Positions 12,414 through 25,560 of a stretch of DNA of 64,000 nucleotides are shown one piece after another. How positions within the stretch are numbered: the first letter of the stretch is position 1; every line of letters begins with the position of its first letter. A program made the translations under genes and the position numbers. The notes below the pieces were generated by a model. The model made no database searches, was not told where the DNA came from, and saw only the letters and a list, made by a program, of their open reading frames with translations. The stretch covers positions 6,356,424 through 6,420,423 of the forward strand of contig NC_081334.1 in NCBI RefSeq assembly GCF_022539665.2, in the 5' to 3' direction. This DNA comes from Daphnia carinata (lineage: Eukaryota > Arthropoda > Branchiopoda > Diplostraca > Daphniidae).

Positions 12414-14483
12414 CTTTCCTTCCTTTCATTCCACCCCAAGTCAAAAACTGAAGAAATATTTAAAAATCAAAGTTTGTGATTGACGGACAGGCCGGAGAGT
12501 GGCGCGCTCGGCCACCACTCACAATCGGCGTTTTGGGGGTTGTATGTGTGGGAGAATGAAAAAAAGAAGAAGAAATGAAATAAGAAAAACACGACTCCCA
12601 AATAAAGAAAAGGAAGAATCTCGTGTCTTCGAAAGATCGACAGGACCAGCAGTCGTCAAGAAAGAGAAGAAAAGCTTTTGATGATTTTGATGGAGAGGAG
12701 GCAAAAACGTTAACGACGACCAACCAAAGAGGATCGTCTAAGAACGAAGAAAATGAAAAGAAGGCAAAAACCCATTGGTTGGCAAGAGGGGCGATGATGA
12801 TCAGACTGTCATATTTCTCTCTCTCTTTCTTTCTTACTGTTGGCTGGCTGGTTGGGTCTCCATTCAAAGCCACGTGAGAGAGAGAGTTATGCCATCGCTT
12901 ATAATCTGTGAAAGCTCGGAACGAGCCAGTGCTCAAGAAGAAGAGGCCCTGGCAAGAAGAAGAAGAAGAACCATGGTGAGATCCCTACATCTCAGCGGGG
13001 GACCTCCTTCTCTTCCAGATTCTTCAGTCCTTTTTTATTTTATTTTATTTTATTTTTTATTCACGAGCGCCACGAACCGTGTTGTTGTTGTTGCCCAGGT
13101 TTTTTTTTTTTTTTTTCTTACGAGAGGGGGGAAGGTTTTTTTTTTTTTTTTTTTCGCTTCACGTTTCTCTTACTGGATTGTGTCGTATAGCTCCTGGCAA
13201 GACTCGCACTTGGACCTCCAATGGATGAATATGGTTTCTTCGTCTCTTTAAGAGACTGTATCCGCAAAAAAAAAAAAAAAGGAAAGAAGAGACGAATGAG
13301 AAAAGATGGGAGTATTATGTGCCTTTTGTGTCATTGGTAAGAAGAAAAACGCGCAATATAGCGGCGGTATTAAGCGTTTTGTCCGGCCTGCCCCGTTTGC
13401 GCCGTGCGTTCCATCACACTCCATCACCAATACAAACAACCGCACTCTATAGGCGTAAAGCCTCTATCCTTACCCACATCCGCATGTACTTCCCTCCGCC
13501 AATGTCGCGCGTTCCAAAAGGGCACCTATAGGCACTTGCAAAGATTTTTTTTTTTTTCTCTATTCAGAAATCAAGAAATAAAAAAAAGGGAGGGGGGGGG
13601 GAATGTTGTTGACCTTTTCTTTCATTTTTTTTTTTTTTTTCAAACATTCTGCGCTTCTTGTGTGGCATGGTTTCTCGCCATCCGAAAAAGCTCTTTGGTG
13701 GTATACCATTATGAATGGATGACCTAATTTGATCGGCCCGCTCTCACTGATTAGTAGTTCCCCATCTCTTCCTTCATATTTTTTATTGCGTCTGAACATC
13801 TGCAAAAACCCGAATCTATTTGGAATTGTGTCGTTGACGTGAACCTTGCGTCTGGTTTCAAAAACTAAAAAGAAAAAAGATATTCTTACGACCGATGGTT
13901 AATGGCACGAGAGGTGCGTGCGAGCGTGCCCACAATCACTGCGCGCCACCCAGAAAAAACAGCTGTGAGTGGATCCGGGTTTTTTTTTTTTTTTTTTTTT
14001 GTGTGTGTGCCTCGATTATAATGCGACGTCTGTATAGTACCTCAGCCATATACTTGGATAACGTATTCTTTTTTCTTTTTCTTTTTTTTTTTAAACCGTA
14101 CATAACTTGATTGAAGAAAATGAGGTAGACGGCGATCGGTCATAAATTGGTTGCATCCGCACATTATGGAACTGTCGAAATCATCATCGACGCTCGCTCA
14201 CGATGGCCTTTCTTGCATTTTGGCTTCTTTTTATTTCGCCATTTTTCAAGCCAATGGGAATTGTGGACGCTTTTCTTTTTCTTTTCTTTTTTTTTAATCC
14301 TGAAATCAACTGAGGGAACTAATCGCTCCGAATGATCAATTCATTTTTTTTTTTTTTTTTTTTGTGATGATGTCGTCCCCCTGTTTTTCCGCTGGATCGT
14401 TTTATTAGGAACAAAACAAGAGAAAATAAAATTAAAAAAAAAACCCGGTGCGTCTTTTGTCCACTGAGGTGTACATTTTCTCT

Positions 14484-14517
<34 letters not shown>

Positions 14518-14653
14518 TTCTTCTGGTACCGTTGGAAAAATTCTTTTGTGTTTGATGCTGGGTGACATAGAGACAGAACGAGAAAAAATATCTTTCACAT
14601 GTTAATGAAGAATTTCTCGCCCTGTTTTCACAATGTATCCATTTGGATTTTTT

Positions 14654-14696
<43 letters not shown>

Positions 14697-16066
14697 TTTT
14701 CTGGAATGTATAGAAAAATAATTTCGTGGGGGGGGGGGGATTTGTGAGCTATAGAGAGGGGAGAGACATTTAGCCTGAAGGAAGTATTTATATACGATTC
14801 CATATGAAACAGAATAAGAATTTGAGATTGACAATAATGGCGACCTTTCCTTTCAGTATAAAGCAGAGAGAAAGAGAGAGAGAGAGAGAAAAAAAAAACA
14901 TTACAAACTAACTATATAATAATACAAGAACGAAGCGCAGCTGCAACCATTTTTCACTTAAACACACACACACGCAGACACAAGAAAAAATTAACAACAG
15001 TCGCCAGAAAAACGACATTTCCGGTGTTGGGTTTTCATACAGTACATCATCTCGAGAATCTACTAGCACTCCATATCCCCTCTCTTATGTGGCGTTATTG
15101 TTTTCTTCATTCGATGCACGTATTTTTTTTTTCCTGCCCTAAAAGATAAAAGGTAAGATGGCCAAGAACTCTCCTTGTCCCTTAGCCATCAGAGTGTGTA
15201 GCAATAAGTATTATATATACTATGCTACGCTGCAAGATTTGTCGCCAGTTTGTCTTTTGTGACGGCGACCCCAGTGCGCACAGAAAGGACGGGGGGGGGG
15301 GGGTGGGTGTACGATTGCATAGTCTACTTTAGCTCTTGTCTTTTTCTATTTGATATTTTCGTAAGAAAAAGGAGGAAATGGGGGGAAAGGACAAATAAGG
15401 AAGCCATTGAAAAAGTGTGTGGTGCCAATCAGAAAAAGGTTCACATCTTTGAAGACGATCAGCTTATGCGTTTATTTTGCCCGTCTCCTTCCTTCCAAAT
15501 CTTTTTCCCGAGTGCTGCATACTTTTCGTCTCACTATTGAATGGGATCAATCAAGCGAACGGGTCGCATCGCAAGGGGGGCGATGTTACAAGCGAATGAC
15601 GGAACTCGCGGAGAAGAAAGAAAAAAAACAAAACAAAACAAAACAAAACAGATGCCGCCGTTTCTATCCATTTTTCCCATCGCGTAATTTTCGTGTCGTC
15701 TTTTGCTGCGTTTCCCTAAGTCTCTTCTCTTGTTTCCTACTTTTCTTCTTTTATGTATATATAATATTATATATATACAAATTGGACACGTTTTGCATTT
15801 TTTTTTTTTTGTCGGGGGGAATGGAGCGTTCTAAATGATGGTTGTATCAACGGTACGATTTCTTTCTTTTTTAGCGATGGTTATTTTTGAAAACGACGCT
15901 TATAGACTTGCGTGTTATTATCGTTTGCTGGGGGGAAGGTGGAGGGAAGGTGCTGTAATCTTTGATGAGGTGAAAGACGGGGTGGGTTACGAGCAAGAAG
16001 GGACATGGTTTCTGTTTACTTATTCGAAAGCTGTAAAGTACCGTATAATTTTCGAATTTTGGTTCG

Positions 16067-16114
<48 letters not shown>

Positions 16115-18945
16115 TTCTCTTGTTTCGTTATTTTCTTCGTTTTTACCTAAAGACGAGATAAGGCTGTGATTGGTCGACGCTTGTCTCTGCAATTCGAAAT
16201 GGCGCGCCCCCATTATTACACAAGAGTTTGAACCCATTCGCCGTTTTCCATCACGACTAATGTCAACTATTCTGCTTTCGACATGCACGAGAAACACGAA
16301 ATGGGAAACAAACGAGTGAGGCGGGGCGGTTCTTATTGCATTTCCTTGTTGTTCTATCGGTTCTATTTCGGTGGTAAAAAAGAAGTCTTTAACCGTTCGA
16401 ATCGATACACGCACAAATGTTTTAAGGTGTGGCTTTCTTTTTTTTTTTTGTTGCTGAAATTTTTGTTTCTATTTTTACGATTGCGTCTAGAAATAAAAAA
16501 TGGAAGCAAGACATTATGGACGAGAATTTATCACGTGATGATTCGGTACCTACTCGTCGGAGGGAAGTGTACGGTAACACACCGTTCCGATCGGTCCGCT
16601 CAGATGTATAAATTATAATCTGGTACTATCATCGGAATGTCTTCTCTCTCTCTTCTCTATGTCTGTAAGGCTCAACGTTCTTAACACACACACACACACA
16701 CACACGAAAAAAAAAAAAAAAAAAAAGTAAAGATGGTGGTTTTTGGTTATGTGTGGCTGCTGCTTGGTTTGGTTTCTAATCAGTCTGTTACCATCTTTTC
16801 TTTTGCTGGGACTTTTCTGTATCACCGCTCGAACAAAACACAAGAAAAAAAAAAGATGAGGAATCTTCTTCCTCTCCTTTTCTTGTGTGGGCCCCAGACC
16901 GCTTTCGGAGGCGCGCATACATTCCACAGTTTAACAGATGAAAATCTATTATAACATCGTTTCGTTGTCCACGAATTGTGAAATGCTGCCTGACTAAACT
17001 AAAAACCATCGCCGTATGTCGCCAACGAGAAATGTTAGAAGGGCATCGATGAACAACAAACACGGACCAGCGACGACACAAATATTTTTTTTTTTTTTTG
17101 TTTTGTTTTGTTCTTCTTTTTTAACCAATCGATATCTTTGATATTGAAAATAGACTCTTAACTCGAAACTATGCGTGGGGGGGGGGGGGGGGAGGGGAGG
17201 TTGTCGTACATGTGTAACACTCCCCCCGTATTTTCAAAGTGGGAGGGGGTCTTTCGACGTAACGCCCAGAGTTGCTATGGAAACAGTTTTCTGAAGCTAT
17301 TGTTCCTTTTTTCGCCATTTGGAATTTTTGTTTTCTTTAGAAAACTTGTTCCCATATGACACATTTTTCTTACCTTTTTTTTTAAAAAAAAAAATCGTAA
17401 GTTTTTTTTTTTTTGCCTATTTCAAATGTTTTCCTTTTGTTTGTTTTGTATTTCTCCGACCAGATCTCTCGTGAAATCAGAGACACTTTTCCGGCAAAAA
17501 AAATCTCAACGTTTAGAATTTTTTTTTGGAGGGTCCAAACATGGTGACAGTATATTTTCCTTCGTACGAACATTTCAGTGCCAAACAACTTTTTTTTTTT
17601 TAAATGAGGGAGGAATAGAAGAGGATGATTTATTCGACGAATAAAAACAACTGCAATAGACACACTTGTATAGATACATATAAAAACAGGCTTCTTTTTT
17701 TTTTTTTTCTCTCTCTCTTTCTCTCTCTCACTTCTAATATCACTGCACGATGGGTATGGTATTTTACGTTGTTCAATAGTTTTTTTTTTTAAAGGGGAAG
17801 AAAAAAGGCGGAAAAATATCGGTTGGTTGGAGAAATCCGTCACGGTTGAAACCCTGTTTAGGAGCGGTCAAAGAGACGTCCAAAAGGGAGGGGAAATCAG
17901 TCGTTAAGTCAACTCGTTTGGATAAAATTAAAATGAGAAAAGATGAAAAAAAAATGCATTTTTTTTTTATCATCTCGTATAATAAATTATTATTTACACA
18001 CACATACACACACACACACACGGAGGTTGTTTCTACACGTTCACATCAATAGGCATTGATGTGATTTACTATTTATATTTTTACGTACCAGTTGCTGCTG
18101 ATGTAATTGACAGACCCCACCCCCCCCCCCCTCCCTTTGCTCTGTGTTTAAGCGTGACCAGGGGTCTCGACCTGACAGTCCAGGCAACTATCCCCCTTCC
18201 TCCGTTCTTGTAACCTTTACTCATCCAATCCTCCTAATCTATACTAGCCCGGATTTCAAATCACCCTTCTGTATTTATTATAATACTCGTCGTAGAGACA
18301 CACACACACACACACATACACATACATACACTCTACTACTGCCGTGTTATCGGAACGATTTGTTTCCCTGGACATGGCGCCCCACGATGGCGTCGACCCT
18401 CTTGATTCCCATGGAGACGGGTGCTTGCATTACATGTACAACATTGGGGAATCTACGCTATCGAAAAGCCAAGGCGTCGAGCCATTAGGTTGATTATCGG
18501 GAAAAAAACGTTGGGGTCAAACTGTTAGCCAAAAAGAGAGAGAGGGGGGGGGGGTGGTCTAAAATCAGCGCCACTTGATCGAATTGCATTTCTGCCCATC
18601 GCAGGCTGGGTTCATCTCACCCCTTTCTTTTCTTTTTTTTTTTCTTTTACAAAATGTTTGTTGGTTGAATAGGCCTATTAAACTGTAAAAATGGGGGGAA
18701 TTTGCCTGGCTCGGCTGTTTGCAGTGCATGTTTATAGATTTCTGATATTGATTGAAAATGTCCTTACATATTGTATATATATGTAAAGTTTGAGCGGGTA
18801 GAAAGCGTAGAGGAAGCACATCTGTCGTGTCAACGGTTCCGCGTTTTTCCCAACTAGCGGACGATCTGCTGTAAACCCCCCTGCCCTCCTCCAAGTTGTG
18901 ATTATATTATTCATTGAATCGCCCAGTCGGCTGGACACGACTTGC

Positions 18946-18946
<1 letters not shown>

Positions 18947-18995
<49 letters not shown>
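18947..18995. repeat. (AC)n microsatellite, about 49 nt
   Basis: An uninterrupted AC dinucleotide tract. On both strands it creates spurious Thr/His or Cys/Val open frames, which should not be annotated as genes. Confidence 0.97.
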
Positions 18996-18998
<3 letters not shown>

Positions 18999-20617
18999 TC
19001 AATTGGATTCACTCGTCGTTTTTTTTCTTTCACTCTTGTGGCGATTCACATGGTGTGTGTGTCTTCCTCTACTGGCTACCCTCTTTGTCAGATAGACAAA
19101 TGCTGGCAGACACGGTTGTTTATAGGCCCAACTAGTTGTCGTATAAAAAGCTCTCGGATTCCTTTTTACTTTTCCCATCATGAATTAACTAATTGTGTCC
19201 GAGAGGGACCACGGCACAAGGTAAAAGCTAGGGGATTTAATTCGATTCGACTCTGATGCCCATACCGGTGCTGTTGGGAGTTTTTTTTTTCTTTTTTTTT
19301 TCTTTTTTTTTTTCTTTTTTTTTTCTTTTTTGTTTATTTTTAAGCCTTGGTCCATTTTTGGATTGTTGACGATAAATCAAGTTCACGATGGCAGAGAGAT
19401 GCTCGTGGCAAGTTTTGGTTTCACCCACACGAAAACTGGGGAGCCGAATTGCCCGCCGCTTTTTTTTCTTTATACTCTGCTCTCATTTTCCTAATGCAGT
19501 AGGACAAGAGGCAAGTTTTCTTCCCTCGGAATGGTAGGAGCTATTCTACGAGTTGATGGACGTTGGTCAACAGCGATCCAACACGCTCCTTATAGTCAAA
19601 AGAGAGGGGGGGGGGAACATCGATTATCCCGATTGCATTATAGATTCTACCGTCACCCCATCCCTTTTGCATTCTTATTTACATCGGCGCAATGACCGTC
19701 CGATCGACCCCTTTTTCTTCTCTTTCTACATGAAAAACAAACAAGGCCAAACCATTGTGCGTACATTTTGTTCCAGCATCTATTTTCTTTTGTTTTTGTA
19801 TTTGTGTTTTTTGAGGCTGGACAAACAACAACAGAGTCGTATATATTCACTTTTTGAAATAGGAAAAAGAAAAAGTTTGGGCTTGTTTATGACTGTGTGG
19901 ACTCTATGAATCGTCAATTGATTGATTTATACTCTTTGAGCTATCCTTATAGTGCACTCTTTCTTTTTTATTCATCTCCTGGATTGCTGGATGAGTCGTG
20001 TTGTTTTTCGAGTTCCTGTCGTGGGGTACCATCAGCGGTCATTCATTAATAAGGGAACGATGATCCCAACTACCCTCCGGTAGATAAACAAAGTCTTGTG
20101 TTGTTGACCATCATCAATTAAGAAACAAGGCCCCGATGATTAGTTGATTAATATAGACGGAGCAAAGAGAATTGACCGCGACTGATCTATAATTCAATTA
20201 ATTCGAACTTCTCTTTCTTTTTTTTTTCTTTTTTTTTTTGTTGTCTTCCTGCTTACGTGCAGAGGGCAGCAGTAACAAAATGAGGAAGTTGCATCACCGT
20301 GTTCCGTGTATCGTCCCGCACATTGGAAACGAATTTCGATTACTTTTCGTTTTCTGTCTTGTTTTTTTTTTTTTTAAATTTTTCTTTGTCCTCTCAATTT
20401 TTGTTTGAGTGCCTCGTGTCTCTTTGTCTCTGATTATCCCCCGTGATTACCTTCTGATTGAATACTCGATCAACCTACTTAACGTCTAGTAGCTTAAATA
20501 ACTCTGGAAACATTAGTCGGTACCGTCGTCGACTGGTCATGCGACCCAGGTCATCAAATTACATTTTTAATCAGCTGCTGGCGCGGGGCACACATGCAAA
20601 GATGCATAAACACACAT

Positions 20618-20650
<33 letters not shown>

Positions 20651-20720
20651 GACCGTAGAGGAGGGATGAATAAATAGTGAGGGACTAAAGACAAACGCAA
20701 TAGGCAACAACATCAGCCTT

Positions 20721-20856
20721 TGATGATGATGTGCATCATCAGTGGGGTCGCCGCCGCCGAGACGCCCGCGACCCCGTGCACGTTAAAGGTCTGATTAAGA
20801 CTATGGGTCTAGTCAACGTACACGCTCGGGACAGGTGCGCCTCAGGTGTGACGAGC
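20721..20856. other. Cluster of four adjacent potential hairpins
   Basis: Four stems follow one another. TGATGATG/CATCATCA is at 20721-20741. GGGGTCGC/GCGACCCC is at 20744-20775. CGTGCACGTT/AACGTACACG has one mismatch and spans 20775-20824. An outer GCTCG/CGAGC pair lies at 20824-20856. The last interval carries two CAGGTG sites at 20832-20837 and 20843-20848, 11 bp apart, and the second reads AGGTGTGA like a T-box half site. No tRNA A or B box is seen. The role is unknown; it could be a cis-regulatory element or a structured transcript. Confidence 0.5.
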
Positions 20857-21284
20857 TCGTAGAGGGACGAAACCAAAAAAAAAAAGCTTGGGGGGCTCCT
20901 GTGGACATTAAATAACAATCAAAAACAAAAAAAAAAGACTTGCAACAAACAGAGGGAACAGTTTGAATTGAGGGCGGCTGTGTGGTGGCGACGGGCCGGT
21001 CATCATGATCCTATTTGAATGATTTTCTTTTCTTTTTTTTTTTTTCTGTCTAAAACAGTCGATATTATTAACGCGCAATATATGTAGTTTTTTTTCTTTC
21101 TTTCTTTCCCGTTTTTTTTTTTTGGGGGGGGGGGGGGGGTGTGGGCTCCACCAATGTAGGTAGGCACGGAATTGGAATAGAATAGGGAAGGAACAAAGTA
21201 CGTTTTACGGCTCTCAGCGGGGTGTAATTTTAATTCAACCGGCGTGTGGCGCCATCGCGGACATCAAATAAGAGAGCAAGAGAG

Positions 21285-21315
<31 letters not shown>

Positions 21316-22814
21316 AAGTCGTAGGGTATTGTTGCAGCATTTGGAACGGATCTCTTATTTCTTCCAACTTCCCCTATACTTCGATACGACCGAAATTGCC
21401 GGACGATTGCATGTACGTTTGTCTGTTGGGAGTGAAATTCCTTTTTATTTGTTTTCTTGTTGATGGTCCTCCCAGGTCTCAATCTCGGTGCACATGCCGT
21501 CGGAAAAAAATGTTGGTCCACTCTGGTAGTTTGAAAAATCAAATGATTTCTCAACAACAATAAAAGAAGAAAAAAAAAAAAAGGAAAAATGTCTTATCAG
21601 TATGCAGACATTCGTCCTTAATCTGAGAGAGATGCACTTCCTTTATATTCATCTAGAAGACGAGGGAATGGTGGTGGGGGGGGAGGAGGAGGGTTGGTCT
21701 TGGCGTTTGGCTATTCAACAACAGGAATGTTACGTACGCATACTTTATGGTACGATACATCGATTCTTTTGCGTTTTTATACACTCGGTACTGATAGCGT
21801 AGTTTGGTCGTGACTATAATGGCGACCTATTGTTTGATCGGAAACGCCACACGATGACAATGTCATCGGAGCGTTTTTAAGGTTTTTCTTACAGAAATTC
21901 GGAGGGGGGGGGGTGCCATTGAAGGTGAACAGTTTTTCTTTTTTCTTTTTGTTGAAGCGTCGTGACGGAACTCGTTGCAATGGCACCAGCCAATACGAAA
22001 AGCATTGGAGAATATGTATATATAGGCACATACACACCATGCCGCTATATACAACGTCAAAGCTAATTTGATGGATTGCCGCATTCCGAACGAATGAACG
22101 AACGAAGCCGGTTTGCACGAAGGATTCTCATTGTTCTTTCGTTTCCATCTGTTTTGTTTTCATACCCTTTTTTTTTTTTCTTTCTTTCAAGTCTTACCTT
22201 TTATTTGTTTATTATTTATTTTCTTTTATTTTTTTTTGCTTTTTTTTGCTTTTGTTTTGGGAGACATTCGTTAATGGCGGAAAAAGAGACGAAACCTTAT
22301 TCCGGTACACTTTTGTGTGTGTTTTTTTGTTTTCTAAATTTATTTTGTTTTGATAACCGTTTTATTGTTTTCTCGCGAGTTACCGCCGCCGCCGCCATGT
22401 TGGTTTGCGTGCACGGCTACATTGAAAACCAGCTGTTGTCAATAGACGAAATTGAAAGGTGCACATATACATACTGTATATGTGCGTACAATAGAGTAGA
22501 TTGTAATATGCATACCGTGTTTAGCTTGTTTGTTCAGGGAGGACAGAATTCATTATGCGCGCTCGTTTTTCTTTTTCTTTTTCTTTTTGAAATATTTTCT
22601 TTGATTGGTTTTCCGTGCATCTGTTTCATCGATGTGGTCGTCCTCCCTGCCCTGCTGAGGTGGGGCTCAGCGGACTATTGGCCAGGTGTGTGCTGGTCCG
22701 GTTGCACGCGGAGGCAAAAAAGGGGGAAAAATGTGTAACAAAAAGGGAGGAATACAAAAAATAAAAGGCGCAATGTAGAAAGAAAAGGCGTAAGAGTAAC
22801 GACGCGGCGCTCTC

Positions 22815-22841
22815 TCAGTGTCGAGGCGCCGCCGGCGCCTC
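22815..22841. promoter_or_regulatory. GC-rich hairpin beside initiator-like TCAGTG
   Basis: TCAGTG at 22815-22820 resembles the arthropod initiator. It is followed by a perfect 9-bp stem, GAGGCGCCG at 22823-22831 and CGGCGCCTC at 22833-22841, around a single C. The surrounding 22800-22860 is clearly GC-richer than its neighbourhood. An alternative upstream promoter is possible but unsupported by any visible downstream coding exon. Confidence 0.3.
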
Positions 22842-25546
22842 TAGTCGGCCTCTATCCGCCCTCCTTTGCGTTTTTTTCCGCCTTTTTTAAATACGTGAAT
22901 TGTCCCTCGTTTGTGTTAGTGTTTGTGAATGTGTATCGGAGTTGCAATAATTTTTTGCACAGCTGACTTTTCATATTTTTATTTTTACAAGTCGAATAAC
23001 GTAAAAAGCTGCAGTTTTGATTAATGCATTTTGTTTTTCGTAAATCTAAGAAAAAAAAAATAATAATAAAAAAATAAAATAAAGGGAGTTATGGCAGTTG
23101 ATGTGCGATATCGCATTCACGAACAAGGACAGAGATTGTGTCAGGTGAGGTACTATTCCCCGCTTCTATTGAAGCCGCTTCCGGGCGGATGTGTCACGCA
23201 TGCCATCTCCTATTTTATGTCTTGTTTCGCCATTTTTTTTTTCCCTCCCTCCTCTTTTTTTTGTTTTGTTTTTATTCGATATTGCTTTTAAAACGTTCCC
23301 AAAAGCTCTGGGTGACATTTTCTTGTACTGCAGTGGCCCTCCCACCTGATGACATCCCCCCCCCCCCCCCTATTTACACTGACGATATGAAAATGATATG
23401 ATAGACCTCTGGTGGCACGTCATTTGCATCGACCCCTCATTTGACTTTGTCGGTTTGGCGCATCATCTCCTAATGTCTGTCTCCGTGTCCGGGGTGACGC
23501 ATCCAATAGTTCCCCCAAACGCATTTATCTTAAGACGATGAATTGTGGAAAGGAAACGAGAAGCTTCAAAGCATAAAGTAAAGAAATAAAACAAGAGGGT
23601 TTCACGCCACTCACGCGACGCTTCCATCATCGGCCTCTTCTCCCACTACACACACACACTAATTCACGAGAGTCGTGCGCGACGACGTCGCTCAATCGCT
23701 GGCGTTATAGGTTACGTTGCTGTTAGCGTAAAAGGAGGCCTCTACTGGTTTAGGAAAGAGGGAAATTTGGAGCCTCTCTTGATGTGTATCGTTGATGATA
23801 TTATTATTTCGATTGCAGTTGTTTTTATTTCTTGTTCTTTGTTTTTCTTTTTCGGCTCTTGTTTGTTTCCTTGATCAGCACGAGGAAATTGAAGAGAAAA
23901 TGGGGAGAAGGAACTTTCCATCTAGGAGCGGAGGCGTGTGCCTTACCCTCCAAAATGATTGTGATTGCCTTTCGTGTATCGCACGATGAATGACGTCATC
24001 GCGCTTTTTCTTGTTATTATTATTATTATTATTATTTCTTATTATTTTTTTTTCTTTGATGCCGTTGACGTTTTCTTTTTTTTTTTTTCTCCTCAGCGCG
24101 TTTGCTCTTTGATCTACGCGGCTACATTTCTATTTTTAAACTCCCGTCCGTGTTACACGTTCGGGATTTGACCTTGTTGATTCTCTACGTTTTGCTAACC
24201 TCTGTTCTGCCCTGAATGAAAGGGAAACAGGGCTCTCTAATGGGCTCGTCTTGGGACTGTGGAATCACCTAATGTGTAATGCGATTGCCCCAATCCCCTC
24301 CATTTACTCGTCTCTTTTTTATTGATGTTTGACCTCTCGTTAGCGGCGACACCGTGTTTCGCACCCCCCCCCCCCCCTCCGCTCTCGTCTTTGCCTTGTT
24401 AATCCTAACTCTATACAGCGCGAATTTTCGAATTGACTTACCTCATAAATTTCCCAGTCCACCCATTTTTGGACGGACGCTTGATGGACTCGGGGGGGTA
24501 GTGACTCGTTTGTGTCTTTGCGTGAATGATGCGCGTTTTTAGACGGTTGACTTTGGTAGGGTGACGCCGTAGGGAGCTCTTAGTGATGGTGGGGTGGGTT
24601 AACTGAGAGTCACGTTTAGTTGGGGGTTGGAAATACGGGGGTTTGTTGATTCAGAATAAAAGGCCCGGAGAATCAATAGATTTTAATAAATTCTTCGATT
24701 GAATTTTGGTTAAAAAAAAAACAAAAAAAAAAAAAACAGACAAAGCATTTATCGTCCTCTCCTGTATTGAGCCCTTACCGAATTTTAAATGTGCCGCTGT
24801 GGAATGTATACGAAGCGTGCCTGGCCAAAAAAAAAAAGAAAAAGAAAAGGAAATTGCTGGGCAACTGGACACGTCGTTGTTTGTTATCGTCGTCTACCGT
24901 TTAGTGTTATTAAGTCTAGTCAATGTCTGCCGGTTGTTGTCGATTGCCCGCTCTTGGCACCGATCAAAAGCCCACCTTGGAACCTAACGAAAACACAGAC
25001 CCCAAATGGGAGAACACACGAAAAAAAAAAAAAAAAAAAAAAAAAAAAGGAGACCGGTTGGGCAGAATAATATGGTTGGCTTTATTTTTTATTTTATTTT
25101 TATTTTTCACTGTGCCTAACGTCCAGTATTGATCGCATCGCATGTATAAAAATGGAGGAATAAGAGGGGTAAAGGACGGTGGGGTTTTTCGTAGGAGGTG
25201 GAGTGGAAGTGTAAAAGCAAAAAGGGCCGGCACACACAGTTTCTCTTTTCCACGCGTTTCAGTTCTCTCTCTCTCTTTGAACCTTACTTTTCGCCACTAG
25301 ATACACACACATCACATATAGTCTATATACATTTACTATACAGACTGGGGCAACTCTGTGTGTGTGTGCGTGTGTGTACACAGGGAGAAAGAGAGAGAGG
25401 GAGAGAGAGGACCACCCTCTCTTTTCTTTTTTGCTCTTGGACTATAACGACCTTTCTCTCATTCTCTCTTTAGCTACAAGAGAAGCCATTAACCGGTGTG
25501 GCCGGTCCATTTGTGCCAGCACTAGTATTAGTAGTAGTGTGCCTCG

Positions 25547-25560
25547 AGTAATTAATTACT
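25547..25560. promoter_or_regulatory. Palindromic homeodomain-type site
   Basis: The 14-bp perfect palindrome AGTAATTAATTACT contains TAATTAATTA, the arrangement that paired-type homeodomain dimers bind. A palindrome of this length is expected a few times by chance in 64 kb, so the call rests on the motif identity. Confidence 0.35.

Noticed and set aside
18947-18995. Regularly spaced short repeats considered as a CRISPR-like array
   Set aside because: It is an uninterrupted dinucleotide tract with no spacers, in eukaryotic DNA.
20776-20824. Cloverleaf-like folding considered as a tRNA
   Set aside because: No A or B box, no 7-bp acceptor stem and no anticodon arm geometry.
22076-22738. 220-codon + strand open frame rich in Phe and Leu
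   Set aside because: It is driven by T-runs (Phe/Leu/Ser), has no domain, and its composition matches the surrounding non-coding DNA.
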